Made by a program: the position numbers and the translations under genes. The notes beneath the pieces were generated by a model. It was not told where the DNA came from, made no database searches, and worked only from the letters and a program-made list of their open reading frames with translations. From positions 1-46,288 of the forward strand of contig JALEPQ010000168.1 in assembly GCA_022768685.1 (NCBI GenBank): 46,288 bases of DNA, read 5' to 3'. Source of the stretch: Spirochaetia bacterium. Its GTDB lineage: Bacteria; Spirochaetota; Spirochaetia; Treponematales; Treponemataceae. How positions within the stretch are numbered: position 1 is the stretch's first letter; each line of letters begins with the position of its first letter. Positions 9,014-19,628 of this stretch are shown here, one piece after another.

Positions 9014-10275
9014 TATTCTTTTTCTCCAAATTTATCTTCGATGTGACTTCGGTCAATATTAAATCCTTTTAATGAAACCAAAAAATCTATTACACTAGCT
9101 TTTCTGATATTTGCAGGAACATGTTGTCCATCAGTTATGTAAGAAACTGTTTTATGTTTATCATAAAGGACACTAATTACATTACCTATCTGAGTTGTTT
9201 CATCCCATTTAGTAACGATAATTGAATTATAACCAAAAGGTTCATAATTTCTAAATATGTTATTCAAATCTGATGCTTTTGTTGTTGCACACACTGAAAG
9301 ATAAACATCAGGATTCAAATTATCCACACTCAAAATATTTTTCATATAACCAATATGTTTTGAATCATTTGGACTATAACCTGAAGTATCAATAAATACA
9401 TAATCAACATGCGCTTTATTTTCATCATAGATTTTTTTTACATCTTCTGATGTTTCAGCCTTTAAAACTTTTTTTCCTAAAATATCACCAAATTTAGAAA
9501 GCTGTTCCAAGGCTCCTACACGCATTGTATCAATAGTAATGAGACATAATTCTGGACGAACTCTGTTATTACGTTTAGCTTCAATAATTTTTGTAGAAGC
9601 CATTTTAGCAATAGTTGTAGTTTTTCCTACACCTGTAGGACCTACAACAATAATAACATGAGGAGGACGATAAACTTTTTCTTTTGCAACGTTTATGGTT
9701 TCTCCAATCCAATCAACTACATATCTTTCTACAAGTTCAAAATCCTCAAGCTGATCTAATGAAAAAGCAGAACGAATCTTTTCATCTATCATTTGAATAT
9801 ATGAGAAGGTAAATTCATTTTCCTGAAGCAATTCTTCTATTTTCTTTATAGTTTCATGTTTTTCAGAAGTAGCATTTGCAATAGAAGTAAAATTTTCATT
9901 CATATCCTTCTGAATGTTTTGAATCTGCTGAGCCATTTCTTTTAATGTACTTGTAAGAAAATAATTCTGATTGTTTTTTAAAATATCTTCTCTGTTTTTC
10001 TGCATCAATTCTGCTTCTGATAAACGATTTTCAGTCTGTTCAGCATCACGATTCATAATAGAAGTCTTATTTTTTTCATAAGAATTATTATGAGTAACAA
10101 TGTAGTTTACATAATAATAAGGTTCCTTTCTAAGGCCCAAAAAACCAGCACTTTTAAAATCTGTAGCCATATTTATTACTTTATAATCATATCCATACAT
10201 ATTATAAAGTTTTGTAATACATTCTTTTTTATCTTTTCCCGTTACTGTTTGAATCTGCTCGTTTTCGTACATCAT
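9013..10275 (-). CDS. flhF: FlhF (SRP-type GTPase)
   Basis: G1 VVGPTGVGKTTTIAKMAS, ITIDTMRVGALEQL, VFIDTSGYSPND, VTKWDET; flhG-flhF-flhA order. Confidence 0.95.
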   Translation of the reverse strand: MMYENEQIQTVTGKDKKECITKLYNMYGYDYKVINMATDFKSAGFLGLRKEPYYYVNYIVTHNNSYEKNKTSIMNRDAEQTENRLSEAELMQKNREDILKNNQNYFLTSTLKEMAQQIQNIQKDMNENFTSIANATSEKHETIKKIEELLQENEFTFSYIQMIDEKIRSAFSLDQLEDFELVERYVVDWIGETINVAKEKVYRPPHVIIVVGPTGVGKTTTIAKMASTKIIEAKRNNRVRPELCLITIDTMRVGALEQLSKFGDILGKKVLKAETSEDVKKIYDENKAHVDYVFIDTSGYSPNDSKHIGYMKNILSVDNLNPDVYLSVCATTKASDLNNIFRNYEPFGYNSIIVTKWDETTQIGNVISVLYDKHKTVSYITDGQHVPANIRKASVIDFLVSLKGFNIDRSHIEDKFGEKE

Positions 10276-10282
10276 TTTTTAA

Positions 10283-12397
10283 TTATTCCTCTACATCCGC
10301 AATTTCATCAATAATCTGAACCTGAACATTGTTTCCAGCAGCTAAAATTTCCATTTCCGAAATAACCACAACTCCAGGATTTTCTCTTTCAATAGCAGTT
10401 TTTACCAATTGTCTGACAGGGCTGGCACAAAGAATAATTGGCATTATTCCAAGAGGACTTATTTTAGCAAGTGAAGAACTCACTGCAGAAAGCCATCGTC
10501 TTCTATCAACAGGATCCAATGCTACATAAGGTTTTGAACCATCCGGCGGATAATAAGCATGTTCAGAAATCAGTTCCGATAAATTCTGAGACAAGCGCAT
10601 AACACGAAGAACCTTTTCAGCAGGATCAACATATTGCATACAAATCTGAAGTCCTAAAGCTTCACGAACTTTTGCTGTTAAATCCCAGGAATTTTTAGAA
10701 ACATTAGCGTAATTTGCCATGGTTTCCAGAATTTTAACATAATTTCTTATAGAAACTTTTTCTTCAAGAAGATTCTGGAACACTTTTTCGATTGTTCCAT
10801 AACTGATATTTGCTGTATGTAAAACCTCTTCAACAAGAACAGGATTCTTTTCTTTCACTTTATCCACAATAACAGAAACTGCCTGTCTATCAAGCATTTC
10901 AGCTGCATGAGAACGAATTATTTCTGTAATATGAGTAGAAATAATAGTTGGAGGATCCACAACAACATAACCTGCAGCCTCAGCTTCAGACCTACGATTT
11001 TCCGGAAGCCAGATTGCATCCATGCCAAAAGCAGGATCCTTTGTTTTTTCACCATCCAAAGGTTCATTAACAGTACCAGTATCCATACACATTACATATC
11101 CAACACGAATACTAGCATGACCTGCCTCAATACCATCAATCTTGAAAGAATAATCATCTGGTTGAAGAGTAACATTATCCTGAATGCGGATTTTTGGAAT
11201 ATTAAATCCCATATCAAGTCTTGCTTCAGTTCTGATACGGGTAATTCGTTCCAGAAGTTCAGCTCCTTTTTCTTTATCAACAAGAGGAATTAAAGCATAT
11301 CCTAACTCAAGAGAAAGAGGATCCAGCATATCAACTGAATTATCATCAATAGGTTTTACAGTCTGAGTTTTTGCAGCCTCAGCTTCCTGTTTAGCAGCCT
11401 GTTCTTTTTTATCATTCTTTTTAGATAAATTAATTCCAAACCAGATTAAGAATGCCCCAAAAGGAACAAGTATAAATTGAGTACCTTGTCTAAGAACAAT
11501 ACCAGAAAGTATTAAAATTCCTCCAGTAATGATGTAAATATGACCATCTCTTGTAAAGTTGTTAACAAGTTTTTCATCAAATGGTTCATCTGATTTAGTA
11601 CCAGTTACAAGTAAACCTGTAGCTACAGAGATAATGAGAGATGGTAATTGAGATGTTAATCCATCACCAATAGTAAGCTTTGTATATGTTTCAAGGGCGT
11701 TAGAAATATCCATATTATTTCTAACCATTCCCATAATAATTCCACCAAGAATGTTTACTATGGTAACAACAATTCCAAATTTTACGTTACCAGAAACAAA
11801 TTTAGACGAACCATCCATATTTGAATAAAAATCTATTTCCTTTCTGATAGAAGCTTTTAAACGTTCTGCTTCATCTGCATCAATTGCTCCACTATTCAAA
11901 CGGTTATCAACATCAAACAATTTCTGATTCATAGAATCCAAAGAGAATCTGGCTGCAACTTCAGAAATACGGGAAGAACCTTTTGTAACAACAATAATCT
12001 GGAAAATTACCAGAATTACAAATACTATAGTTCCGATTACAAGATCATTTCCTGCAACAATTTTTGAAAAAGCCTGAACCATGGCACTCTGTTTCTGTAA
12101 ATGACCACCAGCAAGTTTTCCTGCAAGAATAAGACGTGTTGATGAAATATTTATAGCTGTACTAAAAATAGTCTGAAAAAGTATGATTCTTGGGAAAGTT
12201 TCAAAATCTGAGGCACGAGGAGTTGTAACTACAACCAGCAAAACAACAATAGCTAAAGTCAGATTTAATATCATACTGACATCAACTAAAAATTGAGGAA
12301 TTGGAATTAAAATAAGAATTACACCAAGAACAGTTAAAATTGCTACAGCATTATGCTGTACAAAATTAAAAAAGCTCCCTCGACGTTCGTTTGCCAT
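10283..12397 (-). CDS. flhA: flagellar export protein FlhA
   Basis: 704 aa; N-terminal TM region with NLTLAIVVLLVVV, ISEVAARFSLDSMNQKLFDVD, cytosolic C-terminal domain with YVVVDPPTIISTHITEIIRSHAAEMLDRQAV. Confidence 0.97.
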   Translation of the reverse strand: MANERRGSFFNFVQHNAVAILTVLGVILILIPIPQFLVDVSMILNLTLAIVVLLVVVTTPRASDFETFPRIILFQTIFSTAINISSTRLILAGKLAGGHLQKQSAMVQAFSKIVAGNDLVIGTIVFVILVIFQIIVVTKGSSRISEVAARFSLDSMNQKLFDVDNRLNSGAIDADEAERLKASIRKEIDFYSNMDGSSKFVSGNVKFGIVVTIVNILGGIIMGMVRNNMDISNALETYTKLTIGDGLTSQLPSLIISVATGLLVTGTKSDEPFDEKLVNNFTRDGHIYIITGGILILSGIVLRQGTQFILVPFGAFLIWFGINLSKKNDKKEQAAKQEAEAAKTQTVKPIDDNSVDMLDPLSLELGYALIPLVDKEKGAELLERITRIRTEARLDMGFNIPKIRIQDNVTLQPDDYSFKIDGIEAGHASIRVGYVMCMDTGTVNEPLDGEKTKDPAFGMDAIWLPENRRSEAEAAGYVVVDPPTIISTHITEIIRSHAAEMLDRQAVSVIVDKVKEKNPVLVEEVLHTANISYGTIEKVFQNLLEEKVSIRNYVKILETMANYANVSKNSWDLTAKVREALGLQICMQYVDPAEKVLRVMRLSQNLSELISEHAYYPPDGSKPYVALDPVDRRRWLSAVSSSLAKISPLGIMPIILCASPVRQLVKTAIERENPGVVVISEMEILAAGNNVQVQIIDEIADVEE

Positions 12398-12418
12398 TAG
12401 TCCCCACCCAGCAATCTA

Positions 12419-13483
12419 CTAATTTTGTTTAAATTTTTCCAAATGTGAATAAATTAGCGCAATAGTTTTATAATACTTTACTGGTATTATATCACCGATG
12501 TCTGTTTCTGTATACAGTCCACGGGCTGTTGGTCTATCTTCTACAATTGGAATGTTATTTTCTCTTGCAAGACGTTTTATTGTTTGAGCAACTTCATCAA
12601 CCCCTTTAGCATTCACCTGAGGTGAATCAGAGACAGAAGTGTCATATTTTAATGCAACTGCGTAATGGGTTGGGTTGGTAATTACAACATCAGATTCTGA
12701 AACAGCTTTTGGAATATTTTGAGACAACAACTGACGCTGCATCTGCTGAAGTTTACCTTTTACCTCAGGATCTCCTTCCATTTCTTTATATTCTTCTTTT
12801 ACTTCCTGTTTAGTCATTTTTAATTCTTCAAGAAATTCTTTACGTTGAATAAAATAATCAGGAATGGAAATTACAAGAAATATAATGGAAACAATTATCA
12901 AAAGCTGAGCTCCCATCTTTGCAATTCGTGAAACTGCACCAAATAAATCTCCATTATTAATTACTTCAAGTAATACAAAAATATCTTTTCTAATACAAAA
13001 AAAAGCTACTGCAACAATAATTGCAACTTTACCTATAGATTTAAAAAAATTAAAAAATCCTTTTCTTGAAAAAAGAGTTTTTTTAAAATACTGACCAAAA
13101 CGAGGAACAATATTAGAAAATTTAACCTCAATAGGTTTTAAACTAAAAACAATTCCTCTAGTCTGTAAAACATTTCCTCCAAATGCTGCAATGGCACTTA
13201 TTATACAAACTGGTAAAACACAGCGTATAAAAAACTCAAAAAAGGCTCGTACATAAGCAGGATTAGTAAGATCTTGTTCTGAAGTCCTGATAAAATAGAA
13301 TTCCAAAACTCCAAGAAGCTGATTTAATATCCATTTTGCTAAAAAAATCAAAACTACAACAGAAAGAAGTAAAATCAATGCTCCACTGACTTCCTGACTT
13401 TTAGCAACACGACCTTCCTTTCTGGCCTTTTCAATTTTATAAGGTGAGGCCTCTTCTGTTCTTCCTTCATCTTCTGCAGCCAT
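12419..13483 (-). CDS. flhB: flagellar export protein FlhB
   Basis: N-terminus RTEEASPYKIEKARKEGRVAKSQEVSGA; autocleavage motif VVITNPTHYAVALKYD. Confidence 0.97.
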   Translation of the reverse strand: MAAEDEGRTEEASPYKIEKARKEGRVAKSQEVSGALILLLSVVVLIFLAKWILNQLLGVLEFYFIRTSEQDLTNPAYVRAFFEFFIRCVLPVCIISAIAAFGGNVLQTRGIVFSLKPIEVKFSNIVPRFGQYFKKTLFSRKGFFNFFKSIGKVAIIVAVAFFCIRKDIFVLLEVINNGDLFGAVSRIAKMGAQLLIIVSIIFLVISIPDYFIQRKEFLEELKMTKQEVKEEYKEMEGDPEVKGKLQQMQRQLLSQNIPKAVSESDVVITNPTHYAVALKYDTSVSDSPQVNAKGVDEVAQTIKRLARENNIPIVEDRPTARGLYTETDIGDIIPVKYYKTIALIYSHLEKFKQN

Positions 13484-14286
13484 TATTTAATACCTCCAGA
13501 AAGTTGAATAAACAGATTCTGAATATCTGCAAAACCAGAAGAAAAACTTCTTACAAAGAAATCTGTCAAACCTGGAATAAAAGTAAATATGACATAAAAA
13601 GCAACTAAAATCATAATAGGAAAACCTTCGGAAAGAAGATTCATCTGAGGAGCCGCTTTAGTCAACAATCCTGTACACACGGTAATCAGAAGCAATGTTC
13701 CCATTACCGGTAAAGATATAATCAGAGCATCAGCAAACAAATTTGTAAGTCCTTTTAAAAGAAAATTTATTACAGTCTGACGCTGTTCTACCATATTGAA
13801 AATATTTACAGTCTGAAAACTTGTAGAAAGGACTCCTAAAAAAAGTTTCTGAAACCACTTTGTCTGCATAAAAACAAGCATAGCCATTAAATTGAAAAAC
13901 TGTCCCATCAAAGGATTTTCAATTTGCGATAATGAATCATAAGCACTTGCAGCACCAAATCCCATCTGAAATGCTACAAATTGACCAGCCGAACTGAATG
14001 CAGAAAACATTAAGGTTATTAAAAAACCAAAAGTAATTCCAATTAAACCTTCACCAACAAGATAAAGAAAGTAAATCATAGAAGAAGTACCTTCATCATT
14101 TAATGCATCTAAATAAAAAGATAAATCTGAAGCTCCAAAAATAAAAAAAGCCATATAACCGGCAAGAGCAATCTTAGCAATTCGAGAAATAGACCGCATT
14201 GAAAACAAAGGCAAAGTCATTATCATTCCAAAACAACGCACAAAAATCAGAAGAAAGACTGGAGCCTGTAGTAAAACTTTATCCAT
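13483..14286 (-). CDS. fliR: flagellar export protein FliR
   Basis: Multi-TM protein with VGEGLIGITFGFLITLMFSAFSSAGQFVAFQMGFG; fliQ-fliR-flhB order. Confidence 0.95.
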   Translation of the reverse strand: MDKVLLQAPVFLLIFVRCFGMIMTLPLFSMRSISRIAKIALAGYMAFFIFGASDLSFYLDALNDEGTSSMIYFLYLVGEGLIGITFGFLITLMFSAFSSAGQFVAFQMGFGAASAYDSLSQIENPLMGQFFNLMAMLVFMQTKWFQKLFLGVLSTSFQTVNIFNMVEQRQTVINFLLKGLTNLFADALIISLPVMGTLLLITVCTGLLTKAAPQMNLLSEGFPIMILVAFYVIFTFIPGLTDFFVRSFSSGFADIQNLFIQLSGGIK

Positions 14287-14295
14287 GACTTGAAA

Positions 14296-14565
14296 TTATC
14301 GTGAAAAATAAGGAATCCTATTAAACAATTCAATTGTATATTCACCTAAAGAAGACATCATTGCTCCCCCAAGTAAAGCAACTATAACAAGAATAACAAT
14401 TAATTTTGGCAGAAATGTTAATGTCTGTTCCTGAATTGAAGTTACAGCCTGCAAAATAGCCACAACAAGGCCAACAATCAAGGCAAGTCCAAGAACAGGA
14501 AGAATCATCTGCATTACCTGACCAACAGCACCTCTCATAAGTGCATTTATTTCACCAACTGACAT
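14296..14565 (-). CDS. fliQ: flagellar export protein FliQ
   Basis: 89 aa, two TM helices, LALIVGLVVAILQAVTSIQEQTLTFLPKLIVI. Confidence 0.95.
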   Translation of the reverse strand: MSVGEINALMRGAVGQVMQMILPVLGLALIVGLVVAILQAVTSIQEQTLTFLPKLIVILVIVALLGGAMMSSLGEYTIELFNRIPYFSR

Positions 14566-14587
14566 CTATAACTTCCCCCACCTGTAT

Positions 14588-15406
14588 CTAACGGAACACA
14601 GAAACAAACAGCTGCTGAGTCAATAATCCCCATCCGTCTACCAGAACAAATAAAATCAACTTAAAAGGCATTGAAATTTGAACTGGAGGAAGCATCATCA
14701 TACCCATAGCCATAAGAATACTTGCCACAACCATATCTATTATAATAAACGGTATATATAAAAGCACACCTATTTTAAAAGCAACAGTTAATTCATGCAG
14801 AATATATGCAGGTATGAGGATATAAGTAGGCACATCAGCTTTTACATTAGGTTTATCCAGTTTTGCCATACTCATAAACATCATGATATAACTAGGATCA
14901 TCTTCCATCTGTGAATACATCCAGTCTCTTACAGGCTCTTCTGCACTTTTATACGCCTGCTCTAACCCAGCTTCACCATTAGCAAGTGGTTTATAAGCCT
15001 TTTCATAAATATTAGTGAATGTAGGCCACATAACAAACAGAGTCATAAAAAAAGCAATTCCATTCAATACAGCTGTAGGAGGAACCTGCTGTAAAGATAA
15101 AGCTCTCTTTATAAAATCAAGTACAATAGAAAAACGTAGAAAGCAAGTAAGTAGAATTAAAAGACTAGGAGCTAAAGTTAGAATTGTAAGAAGGATTAAA
15201 AGTCTTACGGAAAATGCTACCTCTCTACCTGATTGTGGCTGTGTAATCTGAACTGCAATATTAGGAACTGTGGCACCCCTGATTGTTCCATTCATCTGAG
15301 TAGTTCCACCAGAAGACCCCTGTGGAAAATTATTATTTTGACCAAAAACAGGAGTTACAATACAGAAAAAAGCAAGAAACACAATGATAAATTTTAAATT
15401 CTTCAT
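14588..15406 (-). CDS. fliP: flagellar export protein FliP
   Basis: Signal peptide; LLTCFLRFSIVLDFIKRALSLQQVPPTAVLNGIAFFMTLFVM; DMVVASILMAMGMMMLPPVQISMPFKLILFVLVDGWGLL. Confidence 0.97.
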   Translation of the reverse strand: MKNLKFIIVFLAFFCIVTPVFGQNNNFPQGSSGGTTQMNGTIRGATVPNIAVQITQPQSGREVAFSVRLLILLTILTLAPSLLILLTCFLRFSIVLDFIKRALSLQQVPPTAVLNGIAFFMTLFVMWPTFTNIYEKAYKPLANGEAGLEQAYKSAEEPVRDWMYSQMEDDPSYIMMFMSMAKLDKPNVKADVPTYILIPAYILHELTVAFKIGVLLYIPFIIIDMVVASILMAMGMMMLPPVQISMPFKLILFVLVDGWGLLTQQLFVSVFR

Positions 15407-15417
15407 ATTAACCTGCT

Positions 15418-16023
15418 CTATTTTTTATTGAAAATGTTATCCATTTTCTTTTCAGATTCATCAAAAACGCTTTTTGATTTTCCACCTTTTTGAGTAAGCA
15501 TCTCTAATACTTCCGCAAAATTAACAGGCTTCTTTGTATTCTGATTTTTATCTGCATTAACATTCATGGCAGAAATTAATTCCTTATCATCAATTTCTCC
15601 CAGTAAAGTAATCTTATCTTCTGTAACTCCTATAAGATAACCTTTATCCAGTAAAGTAATAACTTCCACAGATTTACCAGGTCCAATATCAATATAGGCA
15701 GCTCTTCTTAAATAATCATCTTCACTTTTTACAACATGAGTTTTCTTTTTAATAAACCATAAAACTCCGTATATCAAAGCAACAACGATTACAAGAACAA
15801 CAATCATTTTTACAAGATAACCAGATGTTGAGGATTTTTTATTAGATGCGACTTTTTCAGCACTATTATTATAATAATCAGAGAAATAAGTATCCTGTTC
15901 AGTTGCAATAACCTCCGCAGAATCAGTTAAATCACCACCAGACTCTTCAACTGCAGAGAAAACAGAAAAGTTAAATAAACTTAATAAAATTAATATTAAA
16001 AGAGATTTTCTACTTTTTACCAA
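15418..16023 (-). CDS. fliO: FliO/FliZ-family flagellar biosynthesis protein
   Basis: Signal peptide, single TM, RRAAYIDIGPGKSVEVITLLDKGYLIGVTEDKITLLGEI; position between fliY and fliP. Confidence 0.88.
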   Translation of the reverse strand: MVKSRKSLLILILLSLFNFSVFSAVEESGGDLTDSAEVIATEQDTYFSDYYNNSAEKVASNKKSSTSGYLVKMIVVLVIVVALIYGVLWFIKKKTHVVKSEDDYLRRAAYIDIGPGKSVEVITLLDKGYLIGVTEDKITLLGEIDDKELISAMNVNADKNQNTKKPVNFAEVLEMLTQKGGKSKSVFDESEKKMDNIFNKK

Positions 16024-16048
16024 TTTTTCCCACCCTTAAAAATCGGTT

Positions 16049-17236
16049 TTAATTTAAATCATTAACCCGTTCCATTGGCGAAAGAATTTCAGTTACACGA
16101 ACACCAAAGTTTTCATCAATAACTACAACTTCACCTTTAGCAATTGGTTTATGATTTACAAGAATATCAACAGGTTCACCGGCAAGCTTATCAAGCTCGA
16201 TGATAGTACCCTCACCCATACCTAAAATATCTTTAATAGATTTTTTTGTACGACCAAGTTCTACTGTCATCTCCATGAAAACATCCATAATCAAACTGAT
16301 GTTTCCCTGTTCGCCAGATGTCATTGCCCCCTGCAAATTTGGATACTGCAACTGCTGTACATTAGGAACGTTCATTCCCATATTTACGCCCATATTCATA
16401 CCCATATTTGGCATACCGCCCATATTCTGCATTCCCATGTTCATACCCATATTAGGCATTCCACCACCCATGTTCATATTCATATTTGGCATGCTGTTCA
16501 TATTGTTCTGCATACCCATGTTTGGCATACCGCCACCCATATTCTGCATTCCGCCACCTAAATCTACAGGAGTAAGCACTTCTTCAGCACCACCACCTAA
16601 AGCTTTAGTAATACCTTCGGCAGCATCACCACCTAAACATTCCCAGATTGTATAAGAATTACCATCAAGAGTAAGAGGATATGAAGAAAGGGCAAAATCT
16701 CCCTGAGCAAACATAACCATAGCCTTTGATTCACTTACACTTTCTGGAGTTGCATATGCAAGACCTGGAACTTTTCCAACGGAATCAATCTGTGTAATCT
16801 GAGAGCTGATATGAGTAGCAATAACTTCTGAAACAATGGACAAAACCATATCATCAACTTCAGAAGCTTCCTCATTATTCATCAACTGGAAAAGTTTAAG
16901 AGCCAGCTCATTTGATAAAAGATATGTATGGCTTCCTTTTATACCTTCGTTATAATCTGCATTTACACAAACTACAACTTCAGGAAGTTTAGCAAGAACT
17001 TTATCTCTATTAACCTGTTCAACAACAGGATCACCAACAGAAAAACTTGCTCCAGTATATTTATTAATATTTTCTTCAAGTTTTGGTTTTAAATCATTTG
17101 CCAATTTTTGAAGAGTTGGAATATCAAAATGATAATTAGGTCCATTACCTACATGGCCAGAGGAATTTAAACCATCAATTGATACACCAGAAAGTAAAGC
17201 ATCAATTTCATCTTGAGAAATAGCACCATCACTCAT
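16049..17236 (-). CDS. fliY: flagellar motor switch protein FliY (CheC-like plus FliN-like C-terminus) with Met-rich linker
   Basis: N-terminal SQDEIDALLSG; CheC-like domain; C-terminal FliN domain MTVELGRTKKSIKDILGMGEGTIIELDKLAGEPVDILVNHKPIAKGEVVVIDENFGVRVTEIL. Confidence 0.95.
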   Translation of the reverse strand: MSDGAISQDEIDALLSGVSIDGLNSSGHVGNGPNYHFDIPTLQKLANDLKPKLEENINKYTGASFSVGDPVVEQVNRDKVLAKLPEVVVCVNADYNEGIKGSHTYLLSNELALKLFQLMNNEEASEVDDMVLSIVSEVIATHISSQITQIDSVGKVPGLAYATPESVSESKAMVMFAQGDFALSSYPLTLDGNSYTIWECLGGDAAEGITKALGGGAEEVLTPVDLGGGMQNMGGGMPNMGMQNNMNSMPNMNMNMGGGMPNMGMNMGMQNMGGMPNMGMNMGVNMGMNVPNVQQLQYPNLQGAMTSGEQGNISLIMDVFMEMTVELGRTKKSIKDILGMGEGTIIELDKLAGEPVDILVNHKPIAKGEVVVIDENFGVRVTEILSPMERVNDLN

Positions 17237-18269
17237 AACTTTCGTCTCCTTCTACAGAAAGCTCTTCAAAATCGTCATTATCAACGTTTTCAATTTTTCC
17301 TGTAATCTGCACAGCCATTTTTTTACCTACTACACCAGGCTGACAGTAAAACTTTTTCTGATTTCCTATACTTAGTGTTAAAGGATCTCCCACCTTTATA
17401 TTCGACAAACTAACAACATCTCCAACTCTTAGAGAAAGAACATCTCGAATTGGAAGATTTATAGTTCCGATTTCAGCAACAACATCCATATCAACAGATG
17501 TCAACTGCTGTTTAATAGTTCCTAAATACTGAGTTGTGGAACTCTTTCTAACAGAAGAGAACCAGAACTGAGAAGATAATTTTGAAATAATTGGTTCAAG
17601 AACAAGATACGGAATACAGAAATTCATCATACCTTCTTCATCACCAACTTTTGTTTCCAAAGTAACAAGCACAACCATTTCTGTTGGAGGTACAATCTGA
17701 GCAAACTGAGGATTTGTTTCAATCTGAGCAAATCGAGGACGCAAATCAATAACCTGAGTCCAGGCTTCACGAATATTTGCAAGAATACGAACAATTACAC
17801 CTTCCATTACTTCCTGCTCAATATCAGTTAAATCTCGATTTTTATTTCCAATAGTTGCACCACGTCCACCAAACAAACGGTCAATCATACAGAATGTAAT
17901 TGCAGGATCAATTTCAAGAACTGCGTTTCCTTTTAAAGGATCCATGTTAATTACAGCAAGTGTTGTTGGAGTTGGAATAGAACGAATAAATTCCTCATAA
18001 GTCAACTGATCTACAGAAGCAACATGAACATGAACTAATGAACGAAGCTGAGCTGATAAAGATGTAGTTGTTAAACGTGCAAAGGTCTCATGCATATTTG
18101 AGACCGTACGCAATTGTTCCTTTGAGAATTTATCAGGACGTTTGAAATCGTAAATTTTTATTTTTCGAGCACTATTTACCGGTTTAAAGTCATCAGTATC
18201 ACCAGAATCTCCGGAACTGATGGCTGTAAGCAACTGGTCAATCTCATCCTGTGACAGAACGTCATTCAT
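17229..18269 (-). CDS. fliM: flagellar motor switch protein FliM
   Basis: LSQDEIDQLL; IYDFKRPDKFSKEQLRTVSNMHETFARLTTTSLSAQLRSLV; C-terminal SpoA-like domain; overlaps fliY by 8 bp. Confidence 0.97.
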   Translation of the reverse strand: MNDVLSQDEIDQLLTAISSGDSGDTDDFKPVNSARKIKIYDFKRPDKFSKEQLRTVSNMHETFARLTTTSLSAQLRSLVHVHVASVDQLTYEEFIRSIPTPTTLAVINMDPLKGNAVLEIDPAITFCMIDRLFGGRGATIGNKNRDLTDIEQEVMEGVIVRILANIREAWTQVIDLRPRFAQIETNPQFAQIVPPTEMVVLVTLETKVGDEEGMMNFCIPYLVLEPIISKLSSQFWFSSVRKSSTTQYLGTIKQQLTSVDMDVVAEIGTINLPIRDVLSLRVGDVVSLSNIKVGDPLTLSIGNQKKFYCQPGVVGKKMAVQITGKIENVDNDDFEELSVEGDESYE

Positions 18270-18286
18270 TCAAAATCCACCTTACA

Positions 18287-18847
18287 CTAATTTTGTTCAA
18301 TTACATCTTTTTGTAAGAAAACAACATCTCTGATTCTTGAACTACTTAAAATCTTATCATTAATAAGATTTTTTATTTCATTTTCTAATGCATCTTCATT
18401 ATTTGCATTACGCAATTCTGAAGCAGTCTTACTGTTAAAGTATCGACGTAAATTTGATTTTAATTCAACAGTTCTTTGAGTAATTTCAGTAGATGTAGCT
18501 TTATCATCTTTTTTATAAGCTAAAGCAACTTGAACACGAACTGTAGCAGGAGGCTCATCACAAGAAGATGTTTGAATCACATCAAGAGATGTATACCAGT
18601 CATAAATTTCACGCTGACCGGAAACATATTCTTCTGAGGTTGGAATAGATGTAACAGAAGTTTTATTACTGCCAACAATCTTAATTGTAACTACAACAAC
18701 TACAACAATTAATATAACTGCAGCAACACCAATAATAATCCATTTTAAAAAACCTGTAAAAAGTCCACCAAGTTTTCCACCTTTTTTGGCTGAAGCTCCA
18801 CCATCGCCACCATCACCATCAAGGTTAATTTCATCTTCGTCTGCCAT
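18287..18847 (-). CDS. fliL: flagellar basal body-associated protein FliL
   Basis: Single TM near N-terminus and FliL-like C-terminal domain (VRVQVALAYKKDD...LINDKILSSSRIRDVVFLQKDVIEQN); motB-fliL-fliM order. Confidence 0.9.
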   Translation of the reverse strand: MADEDEINLDGDGGDGGASAKKGGKLGGLFTGFLKWIIIGVAAVILIVVVVVVTIKIVGSNKTSVTSIPTSEEYVSGQREIYDWYTSLDVIQTSSCDEPPATVRVQVALAYKKDDKATSTEITQRTVELKSNLRRYFNSKTASELRNANNEDALENEIKNLINDKILSSSRIRDVVFLQKDVIEQN

Positions 18848-18880
18848 TTCCCCTCCAGCAAATTCTTTTACATAGTAACA

Positions 18881-19609
18881 TTAAAAATGTCCTTCGTCTA
18901 GGATGATAATATCTACGCGCCGATCATAAGCTTTAGCTTCCGGTAAATCACTATCCTTAAATTTAGGTTTAGTATCCGCGTAACCAGCTAATGAAAATTT
19001 ATTTTCATTTACTCCATAATCGGCTAAAAAATGCAATACATTAGCAGCTCTTGCAGTAGAAAGCTCCCAATTACTTGGATATATAGAAGAAGCTGGCACT
19101 GGAGTGCTATCAGTATGACCTTCAATTCTATAATTAAAATCTTTTACTTCAGGAGAAGTAAAAAACTCAGCAAGTCGAAGTAATGATTCCCGAGTTTCAT
19201 TAATATTCAACTCTGCACTACCTTCTTCAAAGAAATTATCTGACAGCAAAGTAATAATCAAACCCCGTTCATCACTAGTCCAGGTAATCTTATTAGTTTT
19301 TTTATCAGGAGCAAAAAGACTTACTGCCTTTTTCTTTGCAAGACCTAAAGATTTTCCTTTTTCTAAAGAAGGTAAAGAGTTTATGTTATTTCCTAAATCA
19401 GAAAGACGTCCTGCAGACAAAGAAAGACCACCAGACACAGTTTCTGTTTCCTGCATCTGTAAACTCTGAGTAATAGTTGCAAGCTGTGTAACATCTACTT
19501 CGGAAGGATCATACATCATTACGAAGAAACACAACATTAAAGTAATCATATCACCATAAGTACCTTGCCAGGCACTGGATGGTTTCTCAGGCTCTTTAGC
19601 TTTTCCCAT
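18881..19609 (-). CDS. motB: flagellar stator protein MotB
   Basis: WQGTYGDMITLMLCFFVMMY plug/TM with conserved Asp; OmpA-like domain NYRIEGHTDSTPVPASSIYPSNWELSTARAANVLHFL. Confidence 0.95.
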   Translation of the reverse strand: MGKAKEPEKPSSAWQGTYGDMITLMLCFFVMMYDPSEVDVTQLATITQSLQMQETETVSGGLSLSAGRLSDLGNNINSLPSLEKGKSLGLAKKKAVSLFAPDKKTNKITWTSDERGLIITLLSDNFFEEGSAELNINETRESLLRLAEFFTSPEVKDFNYRIEGHTDSTPVPASSIYPSNWELSTARAANVLHFLADYGVNENKFSLAGYADTKPKFKDSDLPEAKAYDRRVDIIILDEGHF

Positions 19610-19628
19610 TTTTATCCCACTTTATAAA

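Noticed and set aside
16200-16655. 151-aa plus-strand ORF with IPIFG/IPPP repeats
   Set aside because: Antisense image of the FliY Met/Gly/Asn repeat; the fliY reading frame is well supported
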